A DNA stretch of 64,000 bases from Macrocybe gigantea (lineage: Eukaryota > Basidiomycota > Agaricomycetes > Agaricales > Callistosporiaceae). The notes beneath the pieces were generated by a model that was not told the origin of the DNA, ran no database searches, and saw only the letters and a list, made by a program, of their open reading frames with translations. The stretch lies in NCBI GenBank assembly GCA_011319805.1, contig SJRY01000171.1, forward strand, positions 1 to 64,000, given 5' to 3'. This document shows, in pieces, positions 60,117-64,000 of this stretch. A program made the position numbers and the translations under genes. Numbering within the stretch: the first letter of the stretch is position 1; every line of letters begins with the position of its first letter.

Positions 60117-61435
60117 ATGTCCACCAAGGCCTGCATTGTCGACGCACCGGAAGCTGAAGAAAGAATCAAAGTCATGCAGGACATGGTTAAAAGCCTGTCT
60201 CGGGTCACCAGCGAAGGAGCCTTTGAAAAGTGGACGAAATCGTTTCTTCGCGAACTGGTATCGCGTATTTCTCTCCCGTTCAATCTAGCCAGACCTCGAG
60301 CCTGCGTGCTTTTCTAGAACGCACCCTACGACAGCGCGGTGCCGACGCGAGACCGACGCGTCGACGCGTTGATCTTTGAAGCCGTGCAGGCTGCGTATCG
60401 AATCGGAGGTGTAGCCTTTTGCTCGGCGCTGGTCGCGCGAATCACCGACGGGAGACGAGCGGGACTGCGAGACGAGCTGCGAAACAGAGTGTTGGGAAAT
60501 TTTCCGGAAGAAAGTCCTGTTCTCAAGACGGAGAAAGCCAACGACTCCGGTTCGCGCCAGGTTCAGGCTAAGAGAGAGGACACCGATAAAAAGAGACGCC
60601 CTTCTGGAGAGGTACGCCTTGTGAGCAGATTTTTGGCGATTGGGCGTCTTTACATGAGACGCGATGCTCCTACAAAATCTATAGGACATTCGTGATGACA
60701 CGAATAAAAGGCCAAGAGTCACCCCTCCTTCTCCAGCAAGCGAAGACCTGGAGTCTCCATCTCCAATTGAGCCTCCTCCTTCAACAGAACTGAAGAAACA
60801 CCAGAAATTCAAATTATAAAAGTTGTCCGGAAAAAGCCATCAAAAACCGTCAGGAGCGACACGATGGTCCTCACCGGCCACCATCGCGTACGTGCACCTC
60901 AACGATTCTCAGAGAGACATCTGGGTGTACCCTTCTGATCGAATTTCAGTGCGGCGAATGCAGAGACAGGGAGATCGAGACGTGCGAATACGTCCCTGGG
61001 AGATCCGTCTGCGGGTTGTGCAAGAAGCACCACCTGAAGTGCTCTTTGACTGCACGGTCGTCTAGGAAGGCGCAAGACAATGGGTCCGGGCCCTCGACAT
61101 TGACAAGTGCCGGCGAGAGCGCGCGGCTCACGCGTTCCGCGAGACGCATGCTGGAGGATGGAGGAAAGGCGGCGGCGCCGACTCTTCAAGAATACGAGAC
61201 GATTTGCGACACGTATCGCGTCGAGATCACGGCCGCGTGCACGAGGGCGCGTATACAACAGGCCATCGCTGAATTTCTGGGACGCGAACTGCATCGGATC
61301 GAAGATGGGCTTCCAGACGAGAACAATCATGCTGCGGATGAAGAAGATGGAGGTGGAGATGAAGGCGAAGACAGAGATGAGTATGAATACGAAGATGAGG
61401 ATAAAGAAGACGATGACTGTTGTGGCGAGGTTTGA
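60117..61435 (+). CDS. Zn-cluster protein 1, unrecognised family
   Basis: About 380 residues. The start at 60117 gives MSTKACIVDAPEAEERIKVM, then a helical domain (FEKWTKSFLREL, intron, NAPYDSAVPTRDRRVDALIF, EAVQAAYRIGG). A basic linker precedes IIKVVRKKPSK and a six-Cys cluster at 60,950-61,042, spaced C-x2-C-x7-C-x8-C-x2-C-x6-C, close to Zn2Cys6 except for one extra residue in the first loop. A helix (LQEYETICDTYRVEITAACT) and an acidic tail (EDGGGDEGEDRDEYEYEDED) end at 61435. Introns at about 60,259-60,317 and 60,617-60,686. Single run bases are missing at 60,793 and 60,930-60,932. A DNA- or chromatin-associated role is inferred. The next gene is a paralogue with the same first intron position. 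Confidence 0.68.
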
Positions 61436-61687
61436 TGTACTGTACGCTTTTCTGGTGTCGCGAAGCGGCGCGCCGTGGAGAGCTGCTGCAGATCACATTG
61501 AAGATGACAAAGGGCAGCGTCGTACAGTAATGTAATTCATAGGCTGGTAAGGTAGTCGATGCGCCGCATGCACGCGCATGGAAATCGCTTCCGTTGTTCG
61601 CATTCTAAAAGCCCTCGTCTGCACCTCTACGCAAGCGCTGACCCTGAGATCCAAGAGACAGCCAAGCAAGTGTCCCATCTCAACGCC
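61436..61687. other. Gap between the Zn-cluster paralogues
   Basis: About 250 bp. An in-frame upstream Met at 61,559 would extend protein 2, but the added stretch has no counterpart in protein 1. Confidence 0.4.
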
Positions 61688-62646
61688 ATGGCATCTCCGC
61701 TCGTCCTCGCTGCACAACAAAAGGCCGTGGACAGCTCAGTGAGCGCTCTGACGGGCCTCATGACGTCCCTCTTTGACGGGACGAAGGACGACGGGGCGTA
61801 CATCCGCTGGGGCAAGCAGTTTCTGCACCACCTCGTACGTTACGACTTGTGCCCACCACAGCGATGGACGAAAAGACGTTCATGCACTTTTTCCGCAGAA
61901 CGTATATGACGCCATGACGCCGAGCCGAGACGAGCGCGTCGCGCTGATGCTGCATGCCGCCCGCGCGGTGTTCAACCTGCGCGGGTCAGAGACGTGGCTC
62001 GACTGGGGAGAAGAGCTCATGCCAGACATCGCGCTGCGCAAATCCCTGCAAGACGCGCGGAGGCGTGCGGAATGCCGTCTGCCCCCAGAAGGAAAACTCG
62101 ACGTGTGTGCGCTTGCCTCGAGTGGTTGTAGGCTCACGCTCATTCTAGATTTTTTTTTCGTTTCAGACACCTCTTGAGGCAGACCTCTGCACAGACATCG
62201 AAGAACTCGAAGTCGCTGAAATCTTGTCAAAGAGACTTGCCGACGTCCCTGTGCCGTCCGACGACCCGCCTCCACCCATCGTGAAAAAAAGGAGCATAGA
62301 GTCTATGGAAACAGATGTCAAACCTTTCGGCACAGGCCATGCAGTCCACAATCACGGCGGCTACACGAGAAGGAGGAGACATCAAAAGGAGAGGTTGGTC
62401 TTCCGGGGGCACGAGCGCGTGCGTCTCGGTCCGCGTTCTACACTCTGCATCTTGCGCTTTTGCGCTCTAACCCCCCCCCCCCTCCCGCGGCGCTCCCCTT
62501 AGTGCGTTCATTGCCGGCGCGTGAGAGGCGACGATGCCTGCGTGGTGCCTCCCGGCTCGATGAGGTGCGAGGTGTGCAAGGGCAAGCACAGAAAATGTTC
62601 TTTGGCAGCCGAATTCCGAAGAGAGCTCGCGATCGGACTTGCATGA
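61688..62646 (+). CDS. Zn-cluster protein 2, tandem paralogue
   Basis: The start at 61688 gives MASPLVLAAQQKAVDSSVSA, then LTGLMTSLFDGTKDDGAYIR, WGKQFLHHL, an intron and NVYDAMTPSRDERVALMLHA, ARAVFNLRG, matching protein 1 segment by segment with the intron at the same residue. A middle exon has EADLCTDIEELEVAEILSKR and VKKRSIESMETD. The last exon carries a six-Cys cluster at 62,503-62,598, C-x2-C-x8-C-x8-C-x2-C-x6-C. The splice into this exon follows a run of 12 C (62,471-62,482). The frame into it needs one extra G at 62,393. It stops shortly after the cluster, so the acidic tail of protein 1 is absent or lost. Function unknown; presumed nuclear. Confidence 0.62.
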
Positions 62647-63285
62647 AGCAACAGCCTCCGGTCGGTGTTTGCAGGATCAGCAGCAAGTTTTTTCTTTCTT
62701 TCTTTTTTTTTTTTTTTGCAAAGTGCTAATTTTGAGGCACGCTCATTCCAGGGCAAAGTGTCGTCTGGTCGATTTGCATGGAAACGTTCGAGGTTTGGAT
62801 AGCAATTCCTGAACCAAGGGGTGGGATGATGCGGACCTCCTGACGGAATTGCTTTAGCTCGAAAGAGAAACGTTTGCGGGGCAAGCGGGGGGTCAGAAGG
62901 ATTTGATGTCAAGGGGTTCCGTTGTCCGACATACCCCGCATGACATTACGAAACCTTTGCATAAAAAGTTGTATACCAGTTTCCCTGGCAAAACCCGACA
63001 CGTCCAAAGAAAGACGACAAGGCCTATCAGAGCAGAGTATATGACCCATCTGGGAGCCGATGCACTGAATGCCGAGCACGCTGCGTACCGGAGCAACGAT
63101 AGCACAGATGTATCACGTGCATACCCCCTGAGCCGGCTGCCAGTCGCGCCCGATCTGCCCAAAAAAAAAAAATTACCCCAAGTCCGCAATATAATATAGC
63201 AACCACATACCTTCTCCACCTCTAATCCCGCCCACTTGCTTTTTTTTTCTTTTTCCCCTTCCTCTTCTTCGTTTCTCTTCGTCGG
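62647..63285. other. Promoter region of the carnitine acyltransferase gene
   Basis: 640 bp. Contains a T-rich tract at about 62,690-62,718 and a pyrimidine-rich leader at 63,215-63,275 that ends at the ATG. No other gene seen. Confidence 0.45.
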
Positions 63286-64000
63286 ATGCTCAGACAGTCC
63301 TCCAGACTCGTTCTCTCTGCTGGTTCTCGGAACAGAATGTCACCTCCGGCTCCAACTTCATCCGCTCGCCGTCCGGCCTCGTCCTCGTCTTCTTCTTCTT
63401 CTTCGGCCACACAGAGCCCCCAGCAGCAGCACACCTACCAAATCGACCCCACCGCACCTCCCATGCTGCGATACCAAGCCTCGCTCCCCGCGCTCCCCGT
63501 GCCCAAGCTCGAATCCACAATCTCGAAATACCTCGAGACGGTCCAGCCCCTGCTCACGCCGTCGCAGCTCGCCACAACGCAATCCGCCGCGTCCGAGTTT
63601 CTCTCCTCGCCCTTCGTGCGCACGCTGCAGACGCGCCTCGAGGAGCGCGCAGAGCGCGTGGGCGACAACTGGCTCAGCGAGTGGTGGAACGACGCGGCGT
63701 ACATGGGATACCGGGACCCCGTCGTCGTCTATGTCAGCTACTTTTACGTCCACAAGGCCGACGCAAAGGTGCTGCAGACGAGAAACGTCAGGCGAGCGGC
63801 GGAGATGATAAAATCCATGTTGCGCTTTAGAGAGATGGTCGAGAGGTGTGTTCTTCCCGCGGCTCAGTTTGGTTGTTTTTTTTTACTTCCTTTTTATCAG
63901 TGGTAAACTGGAACCTGATAAGGCTAGAGGCACGCCTCTCTGCATGGATTCTTACAAATGGCTGTCAGTGCCCTTCCTTTTTTTTATATCATTTCCTTTC
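63286..64000 (+). CDS. Carnitine O-acyltransferase, N-terminal part
   Basis: Transfers acetyl or short acyl groups between CoA and carnitine so that they can leave peroxisomes or enter mitochondria. The start at 63286 gives a basic presequence, MLRQSSRLVLSAGSRNRM, with a possible second start at that inner Met that would yield a peroxisomal or cytosolic form. A poly-Ser tract is encoded by TCT/TCC repeats. The family domain begins MLRYQASLPALPVPKLESTI, then YLETVQPLLTPSQL, DNWLSEWWNDAAYMGYRDPV and VSYFYVHKA. The intron at 63,847-63,900 is followed by GKLEPDKARGTPLCMDSYKW. The gene runs off the window, so the catalytic His is outside. Confidence 0.9.

Overview
The window is nuclear DNA of a filamentous basidiomycete, most likely an Agaricomycete. 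The evidence is compact genes split by many 50-70 nt GT-AG introns, dense genes on both strands, wax-synthase-like MBOAT enzymes, adenylate-forming CoA ligases, lineage-expanded F-box-like proteins, and basidiomycete-type versions of Bms1, Ies2 and a Cep57/Ppc89-like protein. There are no rRNA, tRNA, CRISPR or prokaryotic signals that I can support.

Layout. 0-6.3 kb: the last exon of a CoA ligase, a dienelactone hydrolase, an MFS transporter and a wax-synthase-like acyltransferase, which together look like a small accessory or secondary-metabolism group. 6.3-8.2 kb: a decayed F-box-like gene whose intact paralogue lies at 16.7-18.6 kb. 9.0-16.5 kb: two housekeeping genes head to head, the ribosome-biogenesis GTPase BMS1 and a Cep57-domain spindle-pole protein, sharing a 222-bp promoter. 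18.6-22.2 kb: a 3.6-kb stretch without a recognisable gene. 22.2-26.0 kb: a dual-specificity phosphatase and a secreted type-B carboxylesterase. 26.3-32.2 kb: a young palindromic duplication of an MFS gene around a ~530-bp core that also occurs as a second direct copy. 33.5-48.1 kb: a single-pass membrane protein, two F-box-like proteins, INO80 subunit Ies2, a rare PPPDE-thioredoxin-PUL fusion and a protein of unknown function. 49-64 kb: two tandem CoA ligases with peroxisomal C-termini, a Pex8-like peroxin, a tandem pair of unrecognised Zn-cluster proteins and the start of a carnitine acyltransferase.

The clearest functional theme is on the right. Two acyl-CoA ligases ending AKL and ARL, a large protein ending SRL that resembles the peroxin Pex8, and a carnitine acyltransferase lie within 15 kb, which suggests peroxisomal acyl metabolism. 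The CoA ligase at the left edge can also be read to end in SKL.

A caution governs the annotation. Nearly every multi-exon gene here, including essential ones, is interrupted by one-base frame breaks that would be repaired by lengthening a short homopolymer by one base. I list more than twenty. They look like consensus errors rather than real pseudogenization, so most broken genes are given as CDS with the break noted. The second MFS copy and the 6.3-8.2 kb F-box relative carry lesions of another kind and are called pseudogenes. The most novel-looking content is the MFS palindrome with its twin cores, the paired Zn-cluster genes at 60-62.6 kb, and the PPPDE-thioredoxin-PUL fusion.
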